DNA of 64,000 nt from Qipengyuania vesicularis (GTDB lineage Bacteria > Pseudomonadota > Alphaproteobacteria > Sphingomonadales > Sphingomonadaceae). The stretch covers positions 1-64,000 of the forward strand of contig NZ_JAIGNJ010000002.1 in assembly GCF_019711415.1 (NCBI RefSeq), written 5' to 3'. The translations under genes and the position numbers were made by a program. Of the stretch, positions 1 through 10,232 are shown one piece after another. The notes beneath the pieces were generated by a model. It saw nothing but the letters and a program-made list of their open reading frames with translations. It made no database searches and had not been told where the DNA came from. Numbering within the stretch: the stretch's first letter is position 1; every line of letters begins with the position of its first letter.

Positions 1-75
1 GGCCCGTTCGTCTAGCGGTTAGGACGCGGCCCTTTCACGGCTGAAACACGGGTTCGATTCCCGTACGGGTCACCA
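1..75 (+). tRNA. tRNA-Glu (anticodon TTC)
   Basis: A full cloverleaf can be folded. The acceptor stem pairs bases 1-7 with 65-71, the anticodon stem pairs 27-31 with 39-43 around a loop with TTC at 34-36, the T-arm contains GGTTCGATTCC, and the discriminator A72 is followed by an encoded CCA (73-75). The gene starts at the first base of the window, so its promoter is not visible. Confidence 0.95.
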
Positions 76-143
76 TCACTTTCATGACAGGCATGCGACC
101 GGACTAGCGCCGCGCGAAAAGCCTCGCTAAGCGCGGCCTCGCA

Positions 144-1313
<1,170 letters not shown>

Positions 1314-1385
1314 GACCTAGCGAAACGGCCGGAAATTCGGGCTTCTCAACAGGCTATCCACAGCGTGCGTCCTGTCGCTCGCGAA

Positions 1386-1414
1386 CTGTCACATTGCCGT
1401 AACAGAGCAGTCAT
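1386..1414 (+). promoter_or_regulatory. Candidate PHO box upstream of the porin gene
   Basis: Three 7-bp repeats lie at an 11-bp period: CTGTCAC (1386-1392), CCGTAAC (1397-1403) and CAGTCAT (1408-1414). This matches the known PhoB-binding layout of CTGTCAT-like repeats separated by 4 bp. The site is 42 bp before the porin start, which fits activation by the PhoB encoded downstream. Identified by eye only. Confidence 0.6.
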
Positions 1415-1455
1415 AGAGGCGACGCCGAAACGTAACCTTGTAAGGGATTCGTCAC

Positions 1456-2808
1456 ATGAAGACCGCTTTCCGGCTTTCCGTCCTCGCGGCGGCGATGAGC
1501 TGCACTATCGCTACTCCCATCCTCGCGCAGGGCGCGCCATCTGCTGAGGACGAACTGGCCGCCATGCGCGCACAGCTCGAAGCTCTCGCTTCGCGCATTG
1601 ACCAGCTCGAAGGCGAACTTGCGCAGACCAAGGCCGAAAACGCCGCGCAGGATGCGGTGATCGCCGCCAACGCAGAGGCGGTCGCCGTCCCTGCTCCCGC
1701 GCCCGCTCCGGCTGCCGAGCTCGAAAAGAAGGACGGCTGGAGCTTCAAGCCGCGTGGCCGCCTGATGTTCGATGTCGGATCGACCAGCGCACCCGATTCC
1801 GTCGGTGCGGACGACGGCTTCGGCAATGAAGTGCGCCGTGCGCGCCTCGGCGCTTCGGGCGACCTGCCCGGCGGCTTCGGTTACAAGGTCGAGTTCGACA
1901 TCGCCGGCGACGAAATCGACGTGAACGACGCCTATTTCTCTTACGAGACCGGCAATGCCGAGATCGCCATCGGCCAGCACAACAATTTCCAGTCGCTCGA
2001 GGAACTGACCAGTTCGCTCCACAGCAGTTTCATCGAGCGTGCCGCCTTTACCGATGCCTTCGGTTTCGAGCGCCGGATCGGTGCCTCGATCACCTACGCA
2101 AACGGCATCTTCCTGGGTCAGGCGGGCGTCTTCACCGACAACTTTGACGACACCGCCACCGACAACCGCAGTGTCGATGGTCGCTTTGTGATCATGCCCA
2201 AGGCTGGCAACGCCCAGCTGCATTTCGGCGGATCGCTGCATTACAATGATCTCGGCGAAGACGATGCGACGGTTCGTTACCGCCAGCGGCCGTTCGTTCA
2301 CTTCACCTCGACCCGCTTCGTCAACACCGGCAATCTCGACGCGGAAAGCGAATTTGGCGCAGGATTGGAAGCTGCCGTCGTCGCTGGTCCCTTCCATGCG
2401 TCGGCGGAAGGATTCTGGCAGAATGTCGACATGCGTATGGATGTCGCCAACCCAACCTTCTTTGGTGGTTATGCCGAAGTCGGGTACTTTCTGACCAAGG
2501 GCGACAGCCGCGGGTACAAGGGTGGGAAGTTCGACCGGGTGAAACCGGTAAACCCGCTCGGAGACGGCGGCTTCGGCTCGCTGCAGCTCAACCTGCGTTA
2601 CGATCATCTCGACCTCAACGATGCTGGCATCCTTGGCGGCGTGCAGAACGGCTACCAGGCATCACTCATCTGGAAGCCCGCCTCGAACACTCTCTTCAGC
2701 ATCAACTACGGCCGGATGGACTACGAAGACGCGGTCCTGCCGACCGGCGACGGCGACACCGATTACGGCGTCGATGCCTTCGGCGTGCGCGCACAGGTCG
2801 ATTTCTGA
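1456..2808 (+). CDS. Phosphate-selective porin (OprP/OprO family)
   Basis: Outer-membrane beta-barrel protein of 450 residues expected to let phosphate or polyphosphate into the periplasm. A signal peptide ends near residue 24 (AQGAPS). Residues about 27-70 form a heptad-rich coiled coil, typical of the trimerising N-terminus of this family, followed by an Ala/Pro linker. The barrel starts around KPRGRLMFDVGS and ends in an aromatic residue (VDF), the usual outer-membrane insertion signal. Its position between phoR and pstS and the PHO-box-like repeats in front support a phosphate role. A broader polyanion or carboxylate specificity cannot be excluded from sequence. Confidence 0.85.
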   Translation: MKTAFRLSVLAAAMSCTIATPILAQGAPSAEDELAAMRAQLEALASRIDQLEGELAQTKAENAAQDAVIAANAEAVAVPAPAPAPAAELEKKDGWSFKPRGRLMFDVGSTSAPDSVGADDGFGNEVRRARLGASGDLPGGFGYKVEFDIAGDEIDVNDAYFSYETGNAEIAIGQHNNFQSLEELTSSLHSSFIERAAFTDAFGFERRIGASITYANGIFLGQAGVFTDNFDDTATDNRSVDGRFVIMPKAGNAQLHFGGSLHYNDLGEDDATVRYRQRPFVHFTSTRFVNTGNLDAESEFGAGLEAAVVAGPFHASAEGFWQNVDMRMDVANPTFFGGYAEVGYFLTKGDSRGYKGGKFDRVKPVNPLGDGGFGSLQLNLRYDHLDLNDAGILGGVQNGYQASLIWKPASNTLFSINYGRMDYEDAVLPTGDGDTDYGVDAFGVRAQVDF

Positions 2809-2823
2809 GATCAATCCCGTTAT

Positions 2824-2850
2824 GGGGCCGCCAAGAGATTCGGCGGCCCC
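2824..2850 (+). terminator. Hairpin between porin and pstS
   Basis: A perfect 9-bp stem, GGGGCCGCC (2824-2832) and GGCGGCCCC (2842-2850), follows the porin stop codon by 15 bp. There is no T-tract after it, so it may be a weak terminator or an mRNA-stabilising hairpin. Confidence 0.5.
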
Positions 2851-2857
2851 CTAGCGA

Positions 2858-2886
2858 AAGTCACACTCTTGTCGTCAACACGTAAC
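2858..2886 (+). promoter_or_regulatory. Weak PHO-box-like repeats upstream of pstS
   Basis: Three degenerate 7-bp units at an 11-bp period, AAGTCAC (2858-2864), TTGTCGT (2869-2875) and ACGTAAC (2880-2886), lie 50 bp upstream of pstS. The match to CTGTCAT is poorer than at 1386, but the spacing is the same. Together with the hairpin just upstream, this suggests that pstSCAB-phoU-phoB has its own PhoB-driven promoter. Confidence 0.45.
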
Positions 2887-2935
2887 ATTTTCGCGCTCTT
2901 GCGCGGCTAGTGGACACCAAAGGGGTACCCTAACC

Positions 2936-3982
2936 ATGACCAAGACTTTCAAATTCGCTCTCGCTGCTGCGTCGGCCCTCACTCTCGCCGCTTGCGGTAG
3001 CAATGATGCTGGCGGCGGCGCCCGTGACCAGGTGACGGCCGTCGGCTCGTCGACCGTGTTCCCGTTCGCCAAGGCGGTTTCGGAAACCTTCGCCCGCGCG
3101 AACCCCGACTTCAAATCGCCCTTTATCGAATCGACCGGTACCGGGGGCGGCATGAAGCTGTTCTGCGCCGGAATCGGTCCGGAAACGCCCGACATCGCAC
3201 ACGCTTCGCGTCGCATGAAGGCTAGCGAATTTGAAACCTGCCAGAACAACGGCGTGACCGAAATCGTCGAAGTCCAGGTTGGCCTCGACGGCATCGCGCT
3301 TGCTTCGGCGCAGGGCGGCATCAACATGAACCTGACCCCGAAGATGGTTTACGAAGCTCTGGCAGCATCGCCCTATGGCGGTGAACAGACCAATGTGACC
3401 TGGTCGGATGTGGATGCGTCGCTCCCGAACATCGAAATCCTGGTCTACGGTCCGCCGAGCACCTCCGGCACGCGCGACGCACTCAAGGAACTGATCCTCG
3501 AAGCCGGCTGCAAGACCGACGAATCGATGTCGGCGCTCAAGGAATCGGATGAAGACCGTTACGACCAGGTCTGCACCGAGGTCCGCAGCGACGGCCGCTA
3601 TGTCGACCAGGGCGAGCAGGACAACCTGATCGTGCAGAAGATCCAGGGTAACCCCAACGCTGTGGGTATCTTTGGCTATTCCTATCTTGAGGAAAATGCC
3701 GACAAGGTGCAGGGCCTCAACATGAACGGCGTTGCCCCGACTTACGAGAACATCGCCAGCTTCGATTACCCGGGCGCGCGTCCCCTCTACATGTACGTCA
3801 AGAAGGCGCACCTCGATGCCATCCCTGGCCTCAAGGAATATCTGACGCAGTGGAGCCAGATGTGGAGCCGGGACGGCGATCTCGCCAAGATCGGCCTCGT
3901 CGCGAACCCTGAAGATGCCGCTGCCACGGCCATGTCGGCTGTGACGAATTACGACACGCTTGACGGCGCAAGCCTCAAGTAA
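2936..3982 (+). CDS. pstS: Phosphate ABC transporter substrate-binding protein
   Basis: Periplasmic phosphate receptor of the Pst system, 348 residues. The N-terminal lipobox (LTLAAC, Cys20) indicates a lipoprotein. The family phosphate-binding segments are visible: VGSSTVFPF near residue 37, ESTGTGGGMK near 65 and SGTRDALKE near 176. It is 18 nt upstream of pstC and reads in the same direction, so it is the first gene of the transporter operon. Confidence 0.95.
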   Translation: MTKTFKFALAAASALTLAACGSNDAGGGARDQVTAVGSSTVFPFAKAVSETFARANPDFKSPFIESTGTGGGMKLFCAGIGPETPDIAHASRRMKASEFETCQNNGVTEIVEVQVGLDGIALASAQGGINMNLTPKMVYEALAASPYGGEQTNVTWSDVDASLPNIEILVYGPPSTSGTRDALKELILEAGCKTDESMSALKESDEDRYDQVCTEVRSDGRYVDQGEQDNLIVQKIQGNPNAVGIFGYSYLEENADKVQGLNMNGVAPTYENIASFDYPGARPLYMYVKKAHLDAIPGLKEYLTQWSQMWSRDGDLAKIGLVANPEDAAATAMSAVTNYDTLDGASLK

Positions 3983-4000
3983 GGAACGAGCCTACGCACG

Positions 4001-5386
4001 ATGTCGCTAACCCTCCTGCTTCTCCTGGCCCTCGGGCTCGGGCTCGCCGGTTGGTTGGCGGCTCGTGCGCGAGCATGGTCCTTCCGGCGCGCCAGCCCCG
4101 ACGGGCGGCTGGCGAGCCTTCCCAGCTACCACGCCTGGTATGTGGCGCTGTGGGTCATCCTTCCCGTCTTGGTATTCATCGGCGCATGGAGCGCGATTGC
4201 ACCTGGACTCGTGACCCAGGCCGTCCTTGCCAGCCCCGCTGCCGACCAGCTGCCCGAGTTTGGATTCCAGCGTCAGACTATCCTGAATGAGGCACGCGCC
4301 GTTGCCATCGGTGCGGCACAGGGCGTGTTCAACCCGCTCGCGTCCGAATTCGTCCAACCCTATCGCGAGGCCATATCCCGCTATAACTGGATCGGCATTC
4401 TCGTGACGGTCCTGATCGCCTTCCTCGGCGGGATGTACGCCTTTCTGCGACTGAAGCCCGATTTCGCTGCCCGCAACCGGGTGGAAAAGATCGTCATGGC
4501 GATCCTGTTGGCCGCCTCGCTCGTTGCGATCCTGACAACGCTCGGGATTTTCGTCAGCCTGGTGTTCGAGACCATTCGCTTTTTCGGCATGGTCAGCCCG
4601 ATCGATTTCCTCTTCGGAACGCATTGGGGGCCTGACCCCATGGCCAATCCGGATAACCCAGACGGTTCGCGCTATGGTGCAATTCCGCTGTTTTGGGGTA
4701 CGCTGTTTATCGGCGCGATTATCGCCATGATTGTAGCGATCCCGCTCGGCCTGATGAGCGCGATTTACCTGACACAATACGCCCACCCCAGGCTGCGCGC
4801 CTGGGTGAAACCAGCACTGGAGATCCTCGCCGGTGTCCCGACCGTGGTTTACGGCTATTTCGCCGCACTGACCATCGCACCGGCCATTCGCAATTTCGCG
4901 ATTTCACTCGGCTTCTCGGGCGCATCGAGCGAGAGCGCGCTGGCGGCTGGCCTGATCATGGGCGTGATGATCATCCCCTTCGTTTCCTCGATGGCCGATG
5001 ACAGCATCGCCGCAGTTCCGCAGGCCATGCGCGATGGCAGCCTTGCAATGGGCGCAACGACCAACGAGACGATCAGGCGCGTACTTATCCCAGCAGCCCT
5101 GCCTGGCATCGTCGCGGGCATCATGCTCGCCATCAGCCGCGCTATCGGCGAGACAATGATCGTGGTGATGGCCGCTTCCACCGCAGCCAATCTGAGCGCG
5201 AACCCGCTCGAATCCATGACCACCGTGACGGTGCAAATCGTCGCCATGCTGACCGGGGAAGGCAGTTTTGACCATCCGGCCACGCTCAGCGCCTTTGCGC
5301 TCGGCTTCGTGCTGTTCCTCGTCACCCTCGGCCTCAACTTCATCGCCCTGCGCGTCGTGAAAAGGTTCCGCGAAGCTTATGAGTGA
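4001..5386 (+). CDS. pstC: Phosphate ABC transporter permease PstC
   Basis: Inner-membrane subunit of the high-affinity phosphate importer, 461 residues. The C-terminal half is the conserved permease domain, with the ABC-coupling loop SMADDSIAAVPQAMRDGSLAMGA near residues 329-351. It is about 140 residues longer than E. coli PstC because of an N-terminal extension with extra hydrophobic segments and a periplasmic stretch, a layout common in alphaproteobacterial PstC. The stop overlaps the start of pstA by 8 nt, implying translational coupling. Confidence 0.95.
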   Translation: MSLTLLLLLALGLGLAGWLAARARAWSFRRASPDGRLASLPSYHAWYVALWVILPVLVFIGAWSAIAPGLVTQAVLASPAADQLPEFGFQRQTILNEARAVAIGAAQGVFNPLASEFVQPYREAISRYNWIGILVTVLIAFLGGMYAFLRLKPDFAARNRVEKIVMAILLAASLVAILTTLGIFVSLVFETIRFFGMVSPIDFLFGTHWGPDPMANPDNPDGSRYGAIPLFWGTLFIGAIIAMIVAIPLGLMSAIYLTQYAHPRLRAWVKPALEILAGVPTVVYGYFAALTIAPAIRNFAISLGFSGASSESALAAGLIMGVMIIPFVSSMADDSIAAVPQAMRDGSLAMGATTNETIRRVLIPAALPGIVAGIMLAISRAIGETMIVVMAASTAANLSANPLESMTTVTVQIVAMLTGEGSFDHPATLSAFALGFVLFLVTLGLNFIALRVVKRFREAYE

Positions 5387-6629
5387 GCAAATCGCCCCCA
5401 CGCGCACGCCCGCTTTCGAGGCGCGGCTGAAAAAGCGTTACGCTGCTGAGAAGCGGTTCAAGGCAATCGGCCTTGGCGCCATCGTCTTTTCGATCGCCGT
5501 TCTCATTTACCTGCTCGGTTCGATGACCATCAACGGCATCGGCGGCTTCCAGCGTGCCGAGCTGGCGGTTCCTATTGACTTTACGCAATCGGGAATCACG
5601 GCCAACCCCATGGCGACCGACCCGGCAGCCATGGTGCAGTCGCTGGAATCGCAGGGATTGCCCGAAGTGGTGCAGTTCTATGCTGGCGAAGCGCTCGGCG
5701 AAGAAGGCGCCGCGGAGATCGGCAGCCAGGCTTGGCGCGACGTGGCCGCCGCGATTGCGGCTGACCCCTCCATCCTCGACCGCGAGGAAACGTTCTGGAT
5801 CCCGGCAAGCGCGGACCTCGCCTCGGGCTATGACGGCGAAGGCTCGCAGGAAATGCGCGATCTGGCAGCCAGCCTTTCGGCAGAAGGCAAGCTGGCCGAG
5901 AAGTTCGACACCGGGTTCTTCACCCGCGCCGATGCGACCAATCCGCAGCAGGTCGGCATCTGGGGGGCGCTCAAGGGCTCGATGCTGACCATGGTCGTCA
6001 CGCTTCTACTCGCCTTCCCGATCGGTGTTCTGGCGGCGCTTTACCTCGAGGAGTATGCGCCCAAGAACAAGTGGACCGACATCATCGAGTTATCGATCAA
6101 CAACCTTGCTGCAGTCCCCTCCATCATTTTCGGCCTACTCGGTCTTGCAGTCTTCCTGACGATCTTCCCGAACTATCGATCCGCCCCCTTGATCGGCGGT
6201 ATGACTCTGGCGCTAATGACTATGCCGGTCATCGTGATCGCCGGCCGCAATGCCATCAAGGCTGTCCCGCCGAGTATTCGCGACGGCGCGCTGGCAGTCG
6301 GCGCCTCGCCCGTGCAGGTGGTTTTCCACCATGTCCTTCCGCTCGCCCTGCCCGGCATCCTGACCGGCACGATTATCGGCATGGCCCGGGCGCTGGGCGA
6401 AACCGCGCCGCTGCTGATGATCGGTATGCGCGCTTTCGTGGCCTCACCCCCCGACAGCCTCACCGCACCGGCCACGGTGCTGCCAATGCAGATCTTCCTT
6501 TGGTCCGATGAAATCGACCGCGGTTTCGTGGAGCGCACCAGCGCTGCTATCATCGTCCTCCTGCTGTTTCTTCTGCTGATGAACGGCCTCGCCATTTACC
6601 TGCGCAACAAGTTCGAGAAAACCTGGTGA
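5379..6629 (+). CDS. pstA: Phosphate ABC transporter permease PstA
   Basis: Second permease subunit, 416 residues. An N-terminal extension of roughly 190 residues (one membrane helix near 28-50, then a mostly soluble acidic domain, DUF3333-like in position) precedes the transport domain, which starts near [19 protein letters not shown]. The coupling loop is at [20 protein letters not shown]. It overlaps pstC by 8 nt and pstB by 4 nt (GTGA). The extension, absent from E. coli PstA, is shared by many alphaproteobacteria. Confidence 0.95.
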   Translation: MSEQIAPTRTPAFEARLKKRYAAEKRFKAIGLGAIVFSIAVLIYLLGSMTINGIGGFQRAELAVPIDFTQSGITANPMATDPAAMVQSLESQGLPEVVQFYAGEALGEEGAAEIGSQAWRDVAAAIAADPSILDREETFWIPASADLASGYDGEGSQEMRDLAASLSAEGKLAEKFDTGFFTRADATNPQQVGIWGALKGSMLTMVVTLLLAFPIGVLAALYLEEYAPKNKWTDIIELSINNLAAVPSIIFGLLGLAVFLTIFPNYRSAPLIGGMTLALMTMPVIVIAGRNAIKAVPPSIRDGALAVGASPVQVVFHHVLPLALPGILTGTIIGMARALGETAPLLMIGMRAFVASPPDSLTAPATVLPMQIFLWSDEIDRGFVERTSAAIIVLLLFLLLMNGLAIYLRNKFEKTW

Positions 6630-7414
6630 CCGTAGTTCACGAAAATCTGAAGACCGCCGAGGCTAAGATGAGCGCCAAGGACGTTTCCGTGTTCTACGGA
6701 GATAAGAAGGCCATCGACAACGTCTCGATCGATATTCCCACCGAGTATGTGACCGCGTTCATCGGGCCATCCGGTTGCGGAAAATCGACCTTCCTGCGCT
6801 CGCTCAACCGCATGAACGACACCATCCCCTCGGCACGGGTCGAAGGCACGATCACGCTCGACGGCGAGGACATTCACAGCCCAAGTCTCGACGTGGTGCA
6901 GCTGCGCGCGCGCGTCGGCATGGTGTTCCAGAAGCCCAATCCCTTCCCCAAGTCGATCTATGAAAACATCGCCTACGGCCCCAAGATCCATGGTCTTGCC
7001 GAGGGCAAGGACGAGCTCGACGAGGTAGTCGAGAAGTCGCTCCGCCGCGCCGGTCTGTGGGAAGAGGTCAAGGACCGCCTGCAGGATAGCGGCACCGCGC
7101 TTTCGGGCGGCCAGCAACAACGCCTGTGCATCGCGCGCGCAATTGCGGTCGATCCCGAGGTCATCCTGATGGACGAACCCTGCTCGGCGCTCGACCCCAT
7201 CGCCACCGCCAAAATCGAGGAACTGATCGACGAACTCAATGGCCGCTACGCCATCGTCATCGTCACGCACTCGATGCAGCAGGCGGCCCGCGTGAGCCAG
7301 CGCACCGCCTTCTTCCACCTTGGAAAGATGGTGGAATATGGCCGCACATCTGACATATTCACGAATCCGATCGAACAGCGGACCCAGGATTACATTACCG
7401 GACGCTACGGATAA
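6626..7414 (+). CDS. pstB: Phosphate ABC transporter ATP-binding protein
   Basis: ATPase of the Pst importer, 262 residues. Walker A is GPSGCGKST, the Q-loop follows in VFQKPNPFP, the ABC signature is LSGGQQQR, Walker B is [13 protein letters not shown] and the switch His is in VTHSMQQA. The start is GTG at 6626, overlapping the pstA stop (GTGA). An internal ATG at 6668 (MSAKDVS) is an alternative closer to the usual PstB N-terminus. Confidence 0.96.
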   Translation: MTVVHENLKTAEAKMSAKDVSVFYGDKKAIDNVSIDIPTEYVTAFIGPSGCGKSTFLRSLNRMNDTIPSARVEGTITLDGEDIHSPSLDVVQLRARVGMVFQKPNPFPKSIYENIAYGPKIHGLAEGKDELDEVVEKSLRRAGLWEEVKDRLQDSGTALSGGQQQRLCIARAIAVDPEVILMDEPCSALDPIATAKIEELIDELNGRYAIVIVTHSMQQAARVSQRTAFFHLGKMVEYGRTSDIFTNPIEQRTQDYITGRYG

Positions 7415-7426
7415 GGCTTTGAGATC

Positions 7427-8098
7427 ATGAACGAACATACCGTAAAAGCCTTCGACGAAGACATCACTCGCCTGCGCGGCCTCATCGCCGAGATGGGCGG
7501 CCTCGCCGAAGTCGCCATCCAGGAAGCGCTCGACGCCCTGGTGAAGGGTGATCACGACCTCGCCAAGAAGGTCATCAAGGGCGACAAGAAGATCGACGCT
7601 CTCGAAAGCGAGATCGACAAGCTGGCCGTTCGCATCATCGCTCTGCGCGCGCCGATGGCAGACGATCTGCGCGAGGTCATTGCCGCGCTGAAGATCGCAG
7701 GCGTCGTCGAACGTATCGGCGACTATTCGAAGAACATCGCCAAGGCGAGCCGCGAGATCGGCGACAATCGCAAACAGTTCGAGCCGCTTACCCTGCTTCC
7801 GGCCATGGCCGAAGTCGCCAGCGAAATGGTCCATGACGTGCTGACGGCATACGCCGCGCGCGATCCGGAGCTGGCACGCGAGGTCATTGCGGCGGACGAA
7901 AAAGTCGACGCATTCTACAACTCGATTTTCCGCAACCTTGTCAGCCATATGGTGGAAAATCCTTCCACCATTTCGAGTGCCGCGCAGCTGCTGTTCGTGG
8001 CACGCAATCTCGAGCGGATCGGCGATCATGCGACGAATGTGGCCGAGATGGTCCATTTCGCCGCAACCGGAACCTATCCGCCCGATGAGGACGGCTGA
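7427..8098 (+). CDS. phoU: Phosphate signalling protein PhoU
   Basis: Negative regulator that links the Pst transporter to PhoR and represses the Pho regulon when phosphate is plentiful. At 223 residues it has the family's two three-helix repeats with the metal-binding E/DxxxD motifs, for example RIGDYSKNIAK and RIGDHATNVAEM. It sits 12 nt downstream of pstB and 31 nt upstream of phoB, the usual operon position. Confidence 0.96.
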   Translation: MNEHTVKAFDEDITRLRGLIAEMGGLAEVAIQEALDALVKGDHDLAKKVIKGDKKIDALESEIDKLAVRIIALRAPMADDLREVIAALKIAGVVERIGDYSKNIAKASREIGDNRKQFEPLTLLPAMAEVASEMVHDVLTAYAARDPELAREVIAADEKVDAFYNSIFRNLVSHMVENPSTISSAAQLLFVARNLERIGDHATNVAEMVHFAATGTYPPDEDG

Positions 8099-8129
8099 CA
8101 CAATTCTGTAGCCTGAGGGTCATACTGCC

Positions 8130-8849
8130 GTGGGAAAGAAACAGCAGGAAGGCGCGAAGGTGCAAGCTGGCAAGCTCTTGCTCGTGGAGGACGATCCAGC
8201 CCTCTCCGAGCTGCTCGAATACCGGTTCTCGAACGAGGGATATGACGTCCGCGCCACCGCGGATGGGGACGACGCGCTCCTGCTTGCAGCGGAAGACGTC
8301 CCGGATCTCGTTATTTTGGACTGGATGATCGAGGGAACGAGCGGCATCGAGGTCTGCCGCCGCCTCCGCCGCGATAAGACCACCGCGCATGTCCCGATCA
8401 TCATGCTTACCGCTCGCGAGGCCGAGGACGACCGTATTCGTGGGCTGGAAACCGGTGCCGATGATTACCTCACCAAGCCCTTCTCGCCGCGCGAGCTACT
8501 TGCACGGGTGGCGGCCGTCATGCGCCGCATCCGACCCGTGCTGGCCGGCGAATCCATCGAAGTAGGCGATCTCACCCTCGACCCGGTCGCGCACAAAGTC
8601 ACTCGCCGCGGCCGGCCGCTCAAACTCGGCCCGACCGAGTACCGCATGCTCAAGTTCTTCATGGAAAGCCCGGGGCGCGTCTTCAGCCGCAACCAGCTCC
8701 TCGATGGAGTGTGGGGAACCGAGAGCGATATCGAGCTGCGGACGGTGGATGTCCATATCCGCCGCCTGCGCAAGGCGATCGAGATCGAAGGAGCGAAAGA
8801 CCCGGTGCGTACCGTTCGCAGCGCGGGGTATTCGCTCGAAGCAGCCTGA
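8130..8849 (+). CDS. phoB: Phosphate regulon response regulator PhoB
   Basis: OmpR-family response regulator of 239 residues. The receiver domain (about 14-130) has the acidic pair ED/D at 20-22, the phospho-acceptor Asp64 (VILDWM) and Lys in TKPF. The winged-helix DNA-binding domain (about 145-238) has the RTVDVHIRRLRKAIE recognition helix and ends in RTVRSAGYSLE. The start is GTG at 8130. The first 13 residues are a Lys/Gln-rich extension, so GTG at 8160 is a possible alternative. The stop is adjacent to the stop of the convergent extensin-like gene. Confidence 0.95.
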   Translation: MGKKQQEGAKVQAGKLLLVEDDPALSELLEYRFSNEGYDVRATADGDDALLLAAEDVPDLVILDWMIEGTSGIEVCRRLRRDKTTAHVPIIMLTAREAEDDRIRGLETGADDYLTKPFSPRELLARVAAVMRRIRPVLAGESIEVGDLTLDPVAHKVTRRGRPLKLGPTEYRMLKFFMESPGRVFSRNQLLDGVWGTESDIELRTVDVHIRRLRKAIEIEGAKDPVRTVRSAGYSLEAA

Positions 8850-9575
8850 TCAGCGGCAGACGCTGGTCCAGCGATCGTCCATGTCGAGATGTAGGTGATC
8901 GGCGTGCGCCGCATTGTATTCGGGTGAAAGAACCGTCGAGAATGCCCCGCACGCACCATCGCGCGCCTCGCGGAGGAAGCGCTGTTTGTCGCCCTCTCCC
9001 GGCCAGTCCGAAAGCACGCTGACGCGCGTTCCGTCGGCCAGCACAAACCCCGCGATGTCGAGCGCATTTGCCGTCGCATGCTCGCTCCAGGGCCCATCTT
9101 CGCGGCCATACATCCTGCGGCAGGAATAGGCCCCCAGGTGCTCGATCCGGGACACCTTGCTGCCGAGGATTTCGAGCGCAGCCGGGTCGAGTGTGTCTCG
9201 CTTCCAAAGCTCCATTGCGACGGCGACAGGGCAAGTCGTAGCTGGCGTGTCGGGGCTTAGCGGATAGGCCGACAGCTGGGTGCGGTCCTCTCGCCTGCAT
9301 TCGCCATCGCCAGCGGGCTCCAGCACGCGAAAGGCCACTTCGCTTCGCTCGAGCACCGCGCGGCAGAGATCGACATCCTCACGGAGGGCGAGCAGTTTCT
9401 GCTGCGTTGCCCAGCCCTTTGGATGGTTAAGGTCGAGCGGCGCCCATGGATTGTGTTGCGGATGCTCCTGCAGCCAGCTGCGCCCAGCTATGAACAGGCC
9501 GGCCAGCACGAGGAGCAAAACCACACGCCGCTCGACGATGAATTTGCCAATGTGTCGCGAAATGGCGAAGTTCAC
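8850..9575 (-). CDS. Extensin-like C-terminal domain protein
   Basis: A 241-residue protein with an N-terminal membrane anchor (VVLLLVLAGLFIA, about residues 16-30) and a periplasmic domain of the Extensin-like C type. The family marks seen are CRAVL near the start of the domain, CPVAVAMELW, WSEHATANALDIAGFVLADG and AAHADHLHLD near the end. The conserved His/Asp residues resemble D-Ala-D-Ala-peptidase-like folds, so a cell-wall role is plausible but unproven. The start is GTG at 9575, overlapping the LysE stop (GTGA). Longer upstream starts would run into lysE. Confidence 0.75.
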   Translation of the reverse strand: MNFAISRHIGKFIVERRVVLLLVLAGLFIAGRSWLQEHPQHNPWAPLDLNHPKGWATQQKLLALREDVDLCRAVLERSEVAFRVLEPAGDGECRREDRTQLSAYPLSPDTPATTCPVAVAMELWKRDTLDPAALEILGSKVSRIEHLGAYSCRRMYGREDGPWSEHATANALDIAGFVLADGTRVSVLSDWPGEGDKQRFLREARDGACGAFSTVLSPEYNAAHADHLHLDMDDRWTSVCR

Positions 9576-10210
9576 AGCTGCGTCCCGTAGAGATCGACCG
9601 CGATGAGAGCTGCGATCAGGATGAATACGGTTCCGATGCCCCGATCGATCCATCGGCGTGTCGCGGCGCGCTCCATCGCTTTCGCAAGTTGCTTGCCCGC
9701 GCCGATGTATATCCAGCCGATCAGCAGGTCGATGGCTAGCGCGACAGCTGCGAGAAGCGCGATCTGCCAACCGATGGATCCGGCAGGATCGACGAAGGGT
9801 GGTATGATCGCGACGACATAGATCAGCGATTTGGGATTTCCGATTGCCACTGCGATCCCGTCGCGAAACGCATGACGCGAGGGCTCTTTTGCGGGTGCCG
9901 GATTATCTTCCGTGTCGCCGTGGAAGGAGTGGCGGATCGCCTGCAACCCAAGCCATGCCAGATAAAGCACGCCAGCCACGGCCAGCGCCTTGAAGGCCAA
10001 GGGGTATGCAGATGCCAGCGTCGCAAGGCCGAGCGCTGCCGCGATCCACCAGACGATGTAGCCGATCTGCATCCCCATCAGCGCGGCCCAGCCCGCGCGC
10101 GGCCCGCGCCAGATGGCCTGCCCCATGACGAACATCATGGAGGGGCCCGGCACGATGCTGGTGAGTGCGGTTATCCAGGCAAAGGCAATGAGGCGTTCCG
10201 GATCGAACAT
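9572..10210 (-). CDS. LysE/RhtB family amino-acid exporter
   Basis: Six-helix inner-membrane exporter of 212 residues. The family N-terminus is ALTSIVPGPSMMFVMGQAIWRG and the middle has the GNPKSLIYVVAI motif. Substrates in the family are amino acids or homoserine lactones and cannot be told from sequence. The ATG at 10210 is chosen because the longer open frame upstream runs into dnaE2. It overlaps the extensin-like gene by 4 nt and may be co-transcribed with it. Confidence 0.85.
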   Translation of the reverse strand: MFDPERLIAFAWITALTSIVPGPSMMFVMGQAIWRGPRAGWAALMGMQIGYIVWWIAAALGLATLASAYPLAFKALAVAGVLYLAWLGLQAIRHSFHGDTEDNPAPAKEPSRHAFRDGIAVAIGNPKSLIYVVAIIPPFVDPAGSIGWQIALLAAVALAIDLLIGWIYIGAGKQLAKAMERAATRRWIDRGIGTVFILIAALIAVDLYGTQL

Positions 10211-10232
10211 GGCTGCGCCCGTAACGCTAGTG

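Noticed and set aside
1372-1390. Repeat of CTGTC at 14-bp spacing upstream of the porin
   Set aside because: The spacing does not fit the 11-bp period of PHO boxes; the better set is at 1386-1414.
6596-8101. 501-codon open frame opposite pstB-phoU
   Set aside because: Mirror frame of two clear Pho genes; no ribosome site or family features.
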